Below, piece by piece: positions 9,826 through 20,818 of a stretch of DNA of 64,000 nt. The position numbers were made by a program, and so were the translations under genes. The stretch spans positions 62,001 to 126,000 of the forward strand of contig JAOTOL010001231.1 in NCBI GenBank assembly GCA_034440575.1, in the 5' to 3' direction. Position 1 is the stretch's first letter. Each line of letters opens with the position of its first letter. The notes beneath the pieces were generated by a model that had not been told where the DNA came from, ran no database searches, and saw only the letters and a list, made by a program, of their open reading frames with translations. This stretch comes from Imbricaverruca yamaguchii. Lineage: Eukaryota; Arthropoda; Thecostraca; Neoverrucidae.

Positions 9826-11294
9826 GTGTGTGCTGCACGCCGCTACACCGCGGCACGGCGACCCGATCGGGACCGGGACGCGGCGTGGTAACGCCAGGAT
9901 GGCCCATAATTAGCAGGGGCGGATCCAGTCATTTCTATCGGGGTGGAGAACAATCGTGTTGGAGAGGGTCATTTGGAGGGGGTAATGGTGCAGTCGAGCA
10001 TCCTGTAAGGGTATCTCATTCAAGTTGAAGGGGTGCCAAGTATCTCGGAAATGACCTTACTCCAGTTTCCCGGTATCAAACAGTGTGAATTAGTGGTAAT
10101 TTGTATACTTTGATTGTAATCGTGACCGGGAAGAAGTTTGCCAGGAGGCTGTGCTTTGGCCCGAAGGTGGTGTCTAAAGCACTGCAGAAGTCCAAAAAGG
10201 CGAGAGTTCGTAGGACAGCACTTCGTTTAGGACGTACGCTTGTATGGGGGTGGTTGGTATTTGTTTTGGACCATGATTTATGATTTATGATATTGTTATG
10301 TTATGATTGTACTTTTTTCATATCATGAAGAAGTTGGTTTGTTCGTGTCATAAATTCGTATGCATACGACTGAAGCTCACATCGGGTAGGCTCCGAACAT
10401 GTGTGCTTGTGCAAAGCTTTTGTAGGTCCAAAAACAATATATGGTGCAAAAGTTTGATCGGTAGCTCATACTGAAGATACTGAAGCTCATGCATTTCATT
10501 AGTGTGGTTCGTATAAGTCTGAACAGATGAAGAGTGGTATTGTCGAAGTTCAGTGGTGAAAAAAGAACCCACATGAAGAGCATTGTTTGTGAAGGGCAAA
10601 AGCTGGTGCCACCAAGGTTCACATGCAATCAAATATCGTACAGTGCAAAAGCTTGCAAAGATTGAAGTTGTGCATAAAAATAGGGCTGAAAATTAACCAC
10701 AAGCTAAATTGCCCAGGACAGTAGGTGGCCTTCTCTGGCTTACTGCAGGAGGATATCGTGGTGAATTCTGAGCCCATGCAGGGATAAATCATCTTTTGGA
10801 AGGCGTGCCTTTGTCAGCAGACATGTGCTCTGGAGGAGTGCACAAACTCTACAACACATCCAGACTGATGTTCCTCTCCATAGGGGGATGCGTGCGTCAC
10901 GTCAAAGGGAGGCTGGATACATACCCGTGAGCCTACGAGTGTTGGTTTTTTAAAGCAATTGAATTGCGTGGGTCGGTCTTTTACCCTTCCCCTCCCCAAC
11001 AATAAAAAAGCGTGACAATATTGCAGAAATCTAGCAAACAACGTGAGGGAAGTGCTCAACCTGCCATGTTAGCACGTGGTGCTTATAACAAGCAATGTTA
11101 TAGGCGTGTCGGCACCTATACCTGACGATCGTGTAGTCGATGTTCCTCATTGAGCTTGTCGACATGCTGCGTTTGAAGGTGTAAGGCGCTCTAATCAGTT
11201 GCTGTTTATGTTCGGGGTCGGTGATCTGCGTAGTTGGTAACCCTGTCCCTCTCCAGCCAGCACGGTGCCGTGATGAAAACGTGGCGGTGCAGGC

Positions 11295-11905
11295 ACTAGC
11301 GCGGATCCAATGCGTGGGCAAAGAGGAAGCGGAGTGTCCTGCTCGTCTCCCAATGTCATTCTGGTGCTCGTTACAATGTAGGCGCTTGGCGACGCCATAT
11401 GGCCTCAGCTGTTGAATGCGTTGTAAAGCCAGAATCCAATCCAACAATGTAGGCGCTAGGGCGGATCCAAGGCGTGTGTAAAGATGAAGCGGAGTGTTCT
11501 GTCTTATCTCCCACTGCTATTATGGTACTGACCACGGTGGAGACGCTAGCGCGGATCCAAGGCTCGGGCAGAGAGCGAGCGGAGGGGTCTGACTCGTCTC
11601 CCAGTGCCATTGTTGGCACTCGTCACGGTGCATGTGCTGGGGCGGATCCAAGGCTCGGGCAGAGAGCGAGCGGAGGGGTCTGACTCGTCTCCCAGTGCCA
11701 TTGTTGGCACTCGCACGGTGCATGTGCTGGGGCGGATCCAAGGCTCGGGCAGAGAGCGAGCGGAGGGGTCTGACTCGTCTCCCAGTGCCATTGTTGGCAC
11801 TCGTCACGGTGCATGTGCTGGGGCGGATCCAAGGCGCGGGTAGAGAGGGTGCGGAGTTTTCTGTTTCATTTCCAATGCCATTTCTGGCACTCGTCACGGT
11901 AAAAG
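11295..11905 (+). repeat. 90-bp minisatellite in the NDUFB10 intron
   Basis: GGATCCAAGG recurs at 11554, 11644, 11734 and 11825 (90-91 bp steps), with decayed units upstream at about 11302 and 11462. The central units are nearly identical. The minus-strand open frames here are by-products of the repeat. Confidence 0.9.
11389..11440 (+). repeat. SINE type III 3' tail fragment
   Basis: CGACGCCATATGGCCTCAGC, then TTGAATGCGTTGTAAAGCC, matches the 3' hairpin of the SINE at 38650. It appears to sit within the older, irregular part of the minisatellite. Confidence 0.65.
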
Positions 11906-12604
11906 GCTGCGAAGCTGCACATGAGTAAAGCAAAGTGGGTCGAATCGGCCGATTTGGTGTCCTCAGTTGACGTCTCGGCTGTTCCGACATCCTCCTTGGA
12001 TGTTTTGACACCCTCCTCGGCTGCTTTGGCATCATCTTCGGTCGACGTCCTCCTCAGCTGTTTTGTCATCGGCGGTCGTCGATGCCGTTGGGTCAAGTCA
12101 ATCGATGGTTTCAGAGGTGTGGGCGACGCCAGGAATGTACTGTATGCTGATAGATGTACCATTACATTGTGACGTGCAATGATTACATGGTTTTCCTCGC
12201 CCTCGGCCAGTGACGATTCTACAGCCGTGGCTGGGACACATTCCTAATATTGTGACTAATCTCCAATACTTTGTTGGCAAGTACTTAATCTGGTGAAGGA
12301 TTATTTTGTTCTCGTGGTGATTTGCATAAGTAATGCAGTGTTGGTGTGACTGAGAAAGCGTATTATTTTGAGCACTTTTAAGTCAAGCATCTATTCTCGT
12401 CGAGAACAGTAGTACAAAACCATCATAGCAAAGCATACGACAGGTTCAAATACTGCTTGTGAGTTGCATGAAACAATGGGTCTAAAATGTGTCATTACCT
12501 GTCTCGCATTTGACCTGCGAATATTCATGCTGCTCTTGACACTGGCCGAGTGAACTGCTGGCTTAGACAGTGGGCTGTCGTTGAACTATCCGGCTCGGTT
12601 GCAG

Positions 12605-12744
12605 GCAGGTCGACCGGGAGATCGTCAACATCCTGCGACAGCGCTGGCGAGACTGCGCCTTCTACGAGGGTGTGGAAGCGCCCAAGAAGTGCGTGCCAAT
12701 GCAGAGAATCTCGGAGGAGGCCGAGACAAACTTCTTCATCAAAT
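12605..12744 (+). CDS. NDUFB10: NDUFB10, second recognised exon
   Basis: It joins the previous exon in phase (AG + G makes Arg) and encodes QVDREIVNILRQRW, then RDCAFYEGVEAPKKC, ending in ETNFFIK plus one base. The DC-x11-C spacing and VD-x-EI-x-NI match NDUFB10 as I remember it. The acceptor is TTGCAG|GCAG: the second nearby AG at 12608 would shift the frame, so 12605 is chosen. The donor is AAAT|GTGAGT, phase 1. Confidence 0.95.
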
Positions 12745-13005
12745 GTGAGTGGTCGCGGTGTCCTCGAGAGGCACGATGGTGGTGCAGCCTGCTCAGTGTC
12801 GTGGAGTTGAGTCTTCGTGGTGCGGAGACGTCGAAGCAAGTTTGGAATATGATAGGAAAGTGTGGATAAAGGACGATGTTTAGAGATAGGCGTTTGTGGG
12901 CGAGAATGCGATGGCCAATGTCAAGAATCGAGCATGGTAGCAAAACAAAACAAAGATAGGAGCAGATTCTGCAGTTGTACCGATGTTTTGAAGCTTTATG
13001 AAATC

Positions 13006-13170
13006 GGGGTCGGGTGGTCTAGGGGTAAGTTGCTCGTTTCACAATCGAAAGGTTGTGGGTTCGAGTCTCGCCTGTCACTACTCTTCGCCCGCGACCAATC
13101 GGCGGGGATTGACGACGTTACATGGCTCAACGGTCGATGTGTCGTAAAACCAATAACCAACTAACCAACC
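13006..13170 (+). mobile_element. tRNA-derived SINE, type I, in the NDUFB10 intron
   Basis: Same head and body as 2304-2462, with the B box GGTTCGAGTCTCGCC and the tail ATAACCAACTAACCAACC. A 15-bp target duplication flanks it: AAGCTTTATGAAATC at 12991 and AAGTTTCATGAAATC at 13171, with two differences. Confidence 0.9.
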
Positions 13171-13753
13171 AAGTTTCATGAAATCATTTCAGAAAGTCAG
13201 AGTCTCTGACTCAGTCTCAGAAAGTCAAAGCGCTTCATGCAGATCAAGGAAACTTCCTGATGGGTGTCGTTTCCCATGTAGATTGAGAAATTCCAGGACA
13301 TTGGATGTCCAGCTCGCCGACGGTTTCGTGCTGTGCCTCTGGTCGGACCTATTGCGGAAAGGTTTGAATCTGGCGTGGAAGGGATTTGCGGGCCGTCGTC
13401 GTGAGGTGTGTGGAAGTCGTGAAGTACACGGAACGTGCTGACACAGTACATGTTTTCGGCCATTCGCTCTTCGGGTCGTAGTGATGTCTTGCCGTCAGAA
13501 AAGGATGGATTGATCAGGATTTTTGCCGAACCCTATACTTCGGAGCCCTTAACGGTATTGGGATTCGAACTCTATTATATAGCTGAGAAGTCCGACATCT
13601 TACCAGCTGTCCTACTCAGGACCACCAGTAATTTTGTATTACAAGTGCTGGTCATTCTGATCCTTTGGTATTATTTTCTGAACCACTGGTAATTATAGCT
13701 GGCTGGGGACTATGCTTCGCCTGCTGATGGCCTCACGGTTAGTTAGTTAGTTA

Positions 13754-13788
13754 CACATAGCTCTGGCCTCACGGGCCAGAGCTATGTG
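13754..13788. repeat. Perfect 15-bp inverted repeat
   Basis: CACATAGCTCTGGCC at 13754-13768 pairs exactly with 13774-13788 across a 5-nt loop, preceded by a short run of GTTA units. Not followed by a T run, so not a terminator-like signal. Confidence 0.9.
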
Positions 13789-14039
13789 CGCCGCTCCTTT
13801 GATCTTGTGCAGCTTTGTAGTCAGGGTCTACCTCCAGGATGCATGTCAAGCCATACCACCTATCGCAATTCATTGCAATCAGTGACACTCATTTTCAATC
13901 TGTATGCCGACTCAGACCATTAAACTCTCCTTAAGTGCGATTGTGGTGAACCGTCACGGGCCATTCTTTCATAAAATGTTTGCTGGGGGAAATCGCTACA
14001 CGTGTGTCGTCCTTGGCAATATTAACATAGGTGGCTTTT

Positions 14040-14620
14040 TGTCAGTGAGAGGTCGAAGAGAGTATAGTAGGATGTCGAAATTCGCCATGAAAATCATGTC
14101 ATTTACTTTATTCGTAAATTTTGTAAGTCCTTCAAGCTCACTGTTGAGCCCATAGCATACAAGGTACGTGACGTACAACAACAGGTACACACACATGCAT
14201 CCTTTTGCATCTTTTTCGTGCTTCACTGTACTATTTTCGTTTGTTTTGATAGGTACTCATTTTATGGATGCATGCATTTGCGACAACTATGCGAATGCGT
14301 ATCCCATAAGGTGTAATTGTGCAATATACTAAGCATTGTACTTACGTTCATAAGTAATTCCTTTGTCTGTACGTACTGCGAGATGTTTGTATATCACGAT
14401 CTGTGATGGACAGCACCAATATGCAACTGGTAAACGAGATACTGTTAGCTATGTGATCAACGCAGTCGACGCGCTCCTAAACTCCCACAAAATCCCAAAA
14501 TAAAAATAGGAACGAGGCATGAAATCGTCATAAACACATCAAGAAGCTCGGTGTCACGACCTCTTTGAGAATAATGCCATTTTAGTGTTCAGGAAGCGGT
14601 GTATTCTACCCTACGTCACT
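14040..14620 (+). repeat. Repeat E, copy 1 (degenerate)
   Basis: Shares AGGATGTCGAAATT and the phrase GTGTTCAGGAAGCGGTGTAT with the copies at 15095-16412 and, inverted, at 23160-23645. Non-coding; class unknown. Confidence 0.6.
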
Positions 14621-15094
14621 AATTATTTATCAGTGGTCAGTGGTCTGTGGTCTATTGTTGGGTTGGGTTGGGTTGCGATAAAGTGGCTCACCTGTTCCTC
14701 TGCCTTCTGCACTACGAGCGCCGACCTCTGATCTCGAGCCCGGGCTCTGACCTCTGACCCGGGCCCTGGCCTCTGGTCCAGGCTCCGGTTTAACTCGGCG
14801 CATGAGTAGAGAACGTAGCGTGCACGCTGTTCCAGTCACTATACCACCTTGTTGTTGCGGCGGCAACGACTTGTTGGCCCCAAGTTATATTGTGGAATTA
14901 AATTTTCGGCTCAAATATCTGATTAACTCGTCGTGTTTTGTTTTTGCGAAACGAACTCATTAATTCACGAAAATATTGCCGATAACCTTTTACCTGATCT
15001 GCTCTGTATGTGGTGTGTCCCCAGACTTAGACCTGCCGTGACCTTGCTCAGACGTGACTTGATCTTATCTGTCTCCAGACAGCAATGTGAAAGT

Positions 15095-16412
15095 GATGTT
15101 TTTTCTTCGTTAGGTGTGAGATGTCGAAATAAGCACAGTGGGATGTCGAAATTTGTGATGGAATTGGTGTCATTTGAAATGCTTTTGATGCCTTTCGGAC
15201 TCATTTGGTCCAGTGGTGTACTTATTGTTGCACCTTCATCAGTTGTTTTGAGATTAATATTTTATGAAGAGCTATATTCGGGATAGCGAGAAAAAAAACT
15301 ATTCTATGCATTGGTGCTGTATGCCATACCGCATTATGGATAATCCCTTTACCTTAGATTGTGTTGCAAAATGTTAGTGTATCACCATCCCTTATCGAAA
15401 GCATGATCATGACACTTAGTCCACGCCGTCCCTGGGGAGGGGTCGCTGACGACCCCAATCCCTAAGGTTCTTTCGCGGATTGTGAAAGAACGGAGCGCGG
15501 CATCACGCCGAAATTTGGCATACCTTTTCCCACATCCGACATCAATCACCAGGCATATTGTGTCAAAGTTTTGAAGTCAGGTCATCTAGGGTCAACGAGT
15601 TAGTCAATGTCAAGTGAGGTCACCTCCAAAAACATTCAACCAGTCGTCACGCTTTAACGGATAGATATTTGACTGAAACTTTCAGCGTTTGCTTATACTT
15701 AAGGATGCAACAAAACGTACCAAAATCATTTTCTACTTTTTACGTTTTTTATTACCTATTAATTTTGTATATTTGCCCATTGGAGTTAAAATGGAAGATT
15801 CTGGCTAAAGTAAGCATTGGAGTAAGTTGACTTCCAACAACATTTTTCAGTTCGCTCTACTCTTTAGAAAAGTAAAGTAAAACGAAACTCGAAAACTCAA
15901 AATTTTTAGAGTAAAAATGGGGTGGCCCAACATTGTATGGTCCTGGTCGATTTCGCTTTCCTTTTTCTGATTCCAAATAATTTTGTCTCCTTCAGATCTC
16001 CCTCAACATGACCCCCCCCCGAGCCACAAACACGATGCAAGTCGTGAAGCTCTAGGGCCCCTAGTGACGTCACTTTTTGTGGTGGTATATGGCCCCACTC
16101 GTTGAGTACTTTCCGATGACAACTATTTCGTTTTCGTGCGACGCTCAGGTTGGAGATTAGAGGGGGGTCTCTATCGATCCCCTCGGGGCGGGGTGTGGGA
16201 ATCTGACAGGAGAAACTTCTTGGATAAGTATCAACAAACGGTTAACAAACGTAGGGTTAACAAACGAGGTACGAGGTAGAAAGGAGGCACGAATACTTTT
16301 ATAAGCACGCATCAAGAAGCAGGATGTCGATACCTCTTGGAGAAGGATGTCGACTGAGTGTTCAGAAAGTGGGAAATTCCACCTTATTTTACGAATAATT
16401 TAACACTGTTCA
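15095..16412 (+). repeat. Repeat E, copy 2, interrupted by Rpt-A
   Basis: 15095-15432 and 16196-16412 are together colinear with the uninterrupted inverted copy at 23160-23645: GTGAGATGTCGAAAT at the start, GCATGATCATGACACTTA before the break, and AGTGTTCAGAAAGTGG after it. Rpt-A copy 4 therefore inserted into E. Confidence 0.75.
15433..16195 (-). repeat. Rpt-A interspersed repeat, copy 4 (inside repeat E)
   Basis: Inverted orientation, like copy 3. The ends are GAGGGGTCGCTGACGACCCC and AGGGGGGTCTCTATCGATCC, each a small G-run/C-run hairpin. The interior shows the same ATTTGGCATACC and CGTTTTCGTGCGA landmarks. Confidence 0.8.
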
Positions 16413-16495
16413 GGCGTGACTTGATCTGATCTGTCCTTAGACTGTAACCTGGCGTGACCAGCCTCAGATTGTGACTTGAACCGATTTGCCCTCAG
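16411..16495 (+). repeat. 27-28 bp repeats reiterating the acceptor edge of the last NDUFB10 exon
   Basis: Four successive AG-ended units start at 16414, 16441, 16468 and 16496; the last start is the exon itself. The unit just upstream reads CTCAG|ATTGTGACTTGAA against the real CTCAG|ATGGCGACCTGAG. Alternative AGs at 16440 and 16467 are thus possible decoy acceptors. Confidence 0.6.
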
Positions 16496-16608
16496 ATGGC
16501 GACCTGAGTGCCTACGCCAATGTCGTCGACTGCTACATGAAGCAAAAGCACCGCATGCTCTGGGAGAGGAGGCACGGCCCCGTCGGCACCGGGATGAAGG
16601 AAACGTAG
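16496..16608 (+). CDS. NDUFB10: NDUFB10, last exon with stop
   Basis: Joined to the previous exon (T + AT makes Tyr) it reads YGDLSAYANVV, then DCYMKQKHRMLWERRHGPVG and TGMKET, stop TAG at 16606-16608. The KQKHR-x-x-WERRHGPVG motif is a hallmark of arthropod NDUFB10. The acceptor is TGCCCTCAG|AT. The three exons give about 127 residues. Arthropod proteins are typically around 155-160 long, so only the N-terminal 30-40 residues are missing. Confidence 0.96.
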
Positions 16609-17163
16609 ACCGTGCTGACATCTATCGGCCGTACTAGTAAGCACGGCCTTTATCGGCGGTGCTATGGTTACGCCGGCGACTGGTGCCGGGTGTTGTGGAT
16701 ACGACGGTAGTGTGTGTGTGTGTAAATATAATGGGGACTGACGAGCATTTTGTACCGACGTCCGACATTGCAGGCAACGAACGTGGGATGCATTTTGGAC
16801 GAATGCATGTTTGGAAGCAAAGCAGGAGCTGCATTTTGAACGGCATCTGCGTCTTCTCTAATGAACCTTCATATCTTGCATTGCCTATTTACATTGGTGG
16901 CATAATAATTGCCTGCCTATCTGTTGCAGCAATCTCTTCAGACTGAGTTCTTACTGATATTTTTAAAATGCATGGAAGACTTACTTGTCGGCACGGAAAT
17001 CATGATATTTGTTAGACGTGAGTTACAAACGGCTCTCGGGTGCTTGCCATTTCCCACCAAAATAAGGAACTGATCGTACACTATCCCGCTGTCTACAAGC
17101 AAGACGATCCTTTCGTTAGGTCGAGGAGGCCGTCAGGTGAGTGCCAAGGCTCGCAAATGGACA
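16609..17163 (+). other. NDUFB10 3' UTR and intergenic DNA
   Basis: No canonical AATAAA is obvious right after the stop; a weak AAATATAATG lies at 16722-16731. Nothing else recognised. Confidence 0.4.
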
Positions 17164-17170
17164 CTGGTAT

Positions 17171-17238
17171 GCTGGGCGCTAAATGGCCAGATCTGGTCGA
17201 TGCGCCCTAAAACCCAAATAACCAACCAACCAACCCGT
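17171..17238 (+). mobile_element. Hairpin mini-element with target duplication
   Basis: GGGCGC and GCGCCC form the outer stem, GGCCAGATCTGGTC the inner stem, followed by an AATAACCAACC-type tail. CTGGTAT is repeated on both sides (17164 and 17239). Confidence 0.75.
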
Positions 17239-17545
17239 CTGGTATAACTTGGGAGAGACTAAACAGTGGATGTCAACGTCTGGCATCACACTCCGTCAGG
17301 TCGAACAAGGGGGACTCTGGTTCTGGGCGGTGAGGCTCGGCCATCTTTCCGTGAAATGAAGCTGCCTAACGAGGTGCACGTATCTCTTCGTGCAGTCTCC
17401 ACCCGGCCGGGTGTTTCGTCACTTACCAATCACCGCCAGACTATTTTTTTTCTACTGCGATAGTAATTATGAAATACACTGTTGTGCAGTGATCTTGTGT
17501 ATGGGGGTGGGGCTGGTCGCACCGCCCAATGAACCGTCTTCATTA

Positions 17546-17606
17546 ATGGGCGCTAAATGACCAACCATGGTCGATGCGCCCTAAAACCACAATCGCACAC
17601 ACACTT
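17546..17606 (+). mobile_element. Hairpin mini-element with perfect 12-bp target duplication
   Basis: CCGTCTTCATTA flanks a 61-bp unit (17534-17545 and 17607-17618). The inner stem is GACCA/TGGTC and the outer stem GGGCGC/GCGCCC. Confidence 0.88.
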
Positions 17607-17715
17607 CCGTCTTCATTAGCAGGGAAATGTTTCATTTTCAGGTTGTATTTTTTTGGCGACAGAAACCGTGTCTGAAGCAAATATTTCGCACACTATGTCT
17701 TCGGCTCTACTCTGG

Positions 17716-17769
17716 GTTGGTTGTTTGGGCTCAGGGGCGCTCGACTGCGTTGGTCACACAGCGCCCATT
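17716..17769 (-). mobile_element. Hairpin mini-element, inverted
   Basis: The minus strand carries GGGCGC, the GACC loop and a GAGCCCAAACAACC tail. Imperfect target duplication: CGGCTCTACTCTGG at 17702 and CGGCTTCACTCTCGG at 17770. Confidence 0.75.
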
Positions 17770-18164
17770 CGGCTTCACTCTCGGAGGTCTCGGCTGCGCT
17801 GCCAGGGGATGAATCTTGACATGTGAGTGTAGTGGGCTACGCTCACTGCAGGCATGTTGCGACACATCTTCAATAGATGGTATTGGGTTGAGTATCTTGT
17901 CTGTCCATTTGCCGTTCAAAATCTTAAGAGGTGGGACCAGGCGCAATTTTTTGTTTCACCTCAGCGTTCGGCCGCTCCACAAGTGCGCCGGAGTCCCTAG
18001 GTGGCAGGCTAAATGAGCGTCTGCTGCGTATGCTGCTTTATTAAACATCGCAGGATTCAAGGTCACAGTTGATGCGCATATTTTAGCAGCCGACGGCGTC
18101 GATGCGGATGCCAGCAATATCGAATCTAAGACAAGCCCACGATTTGGGCCGGGTCAGTGAAGCG

Positions 18165-18365
18165 CAACGCCCGAGTGGGATGTTGGGATGTAACGCCTCG
18201 GTGAGATGTGATGTAATGCTCGGGTGGGATGTTGTGACGTAATGCCCGGGTGGGATGTGACGCAACGCCCGGGTGGGACGTTATGATGCAACGCCCGGGT
18301 GGGATGCTGGAATGTAACACCCAGGTGGGACGCTGTGACGTAACGCCCGGGTGGGATTCCGGAAT
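18165..18365 (+). repeat. Minisatellite, units of about 26 bp
   Basis: AACGCCCGGGTGGGA with short variable spacers repeats about eight times. Confidence 0.85.
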
Positions 18366-18533
18366 CGATGGTCCGAGTGGAGAAGGATCAGAGCTGTCGT
18401 GGTCTGGGCTGGCGCACTCGCCAGCCCAGTGGACACGGGCCGGCTGCCAGCACGAGCGAACCCCGGTCGGTCGCCTAGAGAACCGACGTTGCGAACGACG
18501 GCGTAACTGCGACTTGATCTTCATTCTGGTTCT

Positions 18534-18708
18534 GGGGGCCGCGGTAGCTCAGTTGGTAGAGCATCTGACTCTTGATCGGAAGATTGTGCGTTCCAATCTC
18601 ACAGCCGACGGCATTTACCGAGTTCATCCGCGACCAATCGGCGTGAGAGGTTGACGCTATATAACCTAGCGGTTGAATGCGTCGTAAAACCAGGGTTCTT
18701 CTTATTCC
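18534..18708 (+). mobile_element. tRNA-derived SINE, type II
   Basis: The head resembles a tRNA-Lys-type gene (GCGGTAGCTCAGTTGG, with ACTCTTGATC in the anticodon region), then the shared body CGACCAATCGGCGTGAGAGG and the 3' hairpin. Flanked by TTCTGGTTCT (18524) and TTCTAGTTCT (18709). The head differs from type I while the body is the same. Confidence 0.88.
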
Positions 18709-18718
18709 TTCTAGTTCT

Positions 18719-20810
18719 CGAGTTTTAGGCTAAGCCTGCGTATGGGAGAATGATCAGGTAGTGTAGTAGGATCGTAGATCATATTTTATTTTATTTTTAA
18801 TTGCATGCGTTTTATTTTAATGCATAGCCTATGAGTTCAATCGGGATGGGTGGAGCGAGGCAGGGGAAGAGGGTTTGAGCCGAGAGCATTCCGATCACGT
18901 TGAGAATGTTTAAAATCACCGGATACTTTTTTCTAACGTGATAGGTCTGACTTGGTATATTTACATCACATTATTTTGGTCATTCAAGATTGCTAGAAAC
19001 TAAGAACATGTAATGGGTGCTTAAGCCTTCTTGGGGGCTGCATTGGATATATCGGTTACTTAAGTTGACTTTTCGCGATCCATTAGAGATTTTAATGACC
19101 CATCTACATGATCCATCCGCATTATCCTGAATGGTTGCTTCAGGGCACAATTCAAGGATCTGGTGAGGCTTCCGACGCATTGTGCACCTGACCGTGTAGT
19201 CCTTTTCACCTTGGATGAAAAAGGTTATAATTTTCGGGGTTAATTTCTCCTTGCAAGATATTGCTGGTGAACTGCAATGCTGCATGCTATGCAGAAGCGA
19301 TTACAACACCTGTATATTGTTATTGTCTATTCGTGACAGAAATTTACCCCTTTCCGGCAAAGCTTTAATTTAATAAGATATAGAAATGTGAATGATCTTA
19401 GGTGAACCAATATCGTGGGCACGAACTGTGCGCGGATGTGGTACAGCCGTACATATTTGCAACATATTTTCGACAACATATTTTCCTCAACTTCGCCCAT
19501 TTTGGTGGTTGGACGTGTCATGCGTTTGGACCTTTGACCGCACCCCTACCAGTTCCACAAGAAGTTCTATTTTTACATTGGACAGCAGTCACGCCCCTGA
19601 CCGAGTTATGGCCATGTCAATGTTTCTATGACTCGGCCCCTTCGGACCCGCCACCGCAATGATCATGTAGTGCCAGGAGCGCAGGCGGGTGGCGCCAAGA
19701 GCCAAGGAAGCCAACGTTAAGGAGGGTCTGGTGAGAGCGCCGGGCAGGGCCTGAGAAGGGGAAAGGCGTGATAGCAAAACAAAATTGTCAGGATGAGGTG
19801 ATCAGGGACGGTGCCACAGAGAACGGGGGACGGGCGAGGGAGGCGAAGCCGTCACACTCGTGAAAGAAGGGGTGTGGATATACTTGTCATGCAGCAATTT
19901 TAAGAGACCCTACACGTGGGGCACCATCATGCGCCTCAATCCAAAGAGGTTCATAGTATTGCTATCTTAAGCCTAAAAAGCTCCCGGTAATCCTGCATGG
20001 GACCTCGTGTGTTGTCTGGAGATGTCGCGTGCTGATGCCTGACAGGTTGCGTAGGCTTCACGAAAGGGTCACCAATGCTTGGCAGGAGGCCTCACTATTG
20101 TTTGGAGACCCTACGTGAGCAAGTCTCGACTAGTCAAACGTTGAAACGGCGGTGGGAGATAAGGAGGCCAGCGCCATTTTGTTCCATAGGGCCAATGGTT
20201 AAGATCACGAAAAGTTGAGAAACCGTCGACTGCCCGCCCTTCACGTTTTTCCTCATGGCATTGGCAAGTCTCGGCGACCACGAGAGGGTTCAATACATAG
20301 CGGGAGGTCCATTTTCTGGATGCCACAGAGAAGGACTCCATTAGTTTGGATATTATGAGGCCCATAAGCCGACAAGAGGCCCTGAAACGGCGAAGTAGCC
20401 CTTGTGTTGCACAGAGACCCAGATCAACTGGATTGATAGAAGGCCGCTAGAGAAGCCCTAGATGCCACAAATGCTGGCAGGCCCCGAAGCTTGAGCAGAC
20501 GCCCGAAGAAGGGACGGCGGATTTTTGTAAAATGGGCTGAAAGTTCCTCTAAAAATCGGTTAATTTTCGCATTAGCCGGATGACATTCCATGATAAACAT
20601 GATCTGAATGGTGTTTGCATAGCCTGACAAAACGAGGTGGCGCCGCCTCGTGGATTTCTGAAAATTAGTTGGGGGGACGGGCAAAGTACATGAAGGAAAT
20701 GGGCAAACCCCAAATGGAATGGAGGTTCACTCCCGTAGAATCCCATGTGAGAAGTTGAAATTATTCAGGGGGTAAAGCCAACACTGGGGAGCCTTGCTCT
20801 TCAAAAGTAT
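18719..20810. other. Intergenic, no gene recognised
   Basis: A 101-codon minus-strand frame at 18980-19285 has no features I recognise and is probably chance. The rest shows no known element. Confidence 0.4.
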
Positions 20811-20818
20811 CTTGAAGG

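Larger units (their letters stand above)
9826..12604 (+). other. NDUFB10 intron (2.8 kb)
   Basis: It starts GTGTGT and ends TTGCAG. It contains a 90-bp minisatellite and a SINE tail, but no exon I recognise. Confidence 0.75.

Noticed and set aside
18980..19285. 101-codon minus-strand frame
   Set aside because: Intact but without recognised motifs or splice or promoter support; length is within chance expectation for this much sequence.
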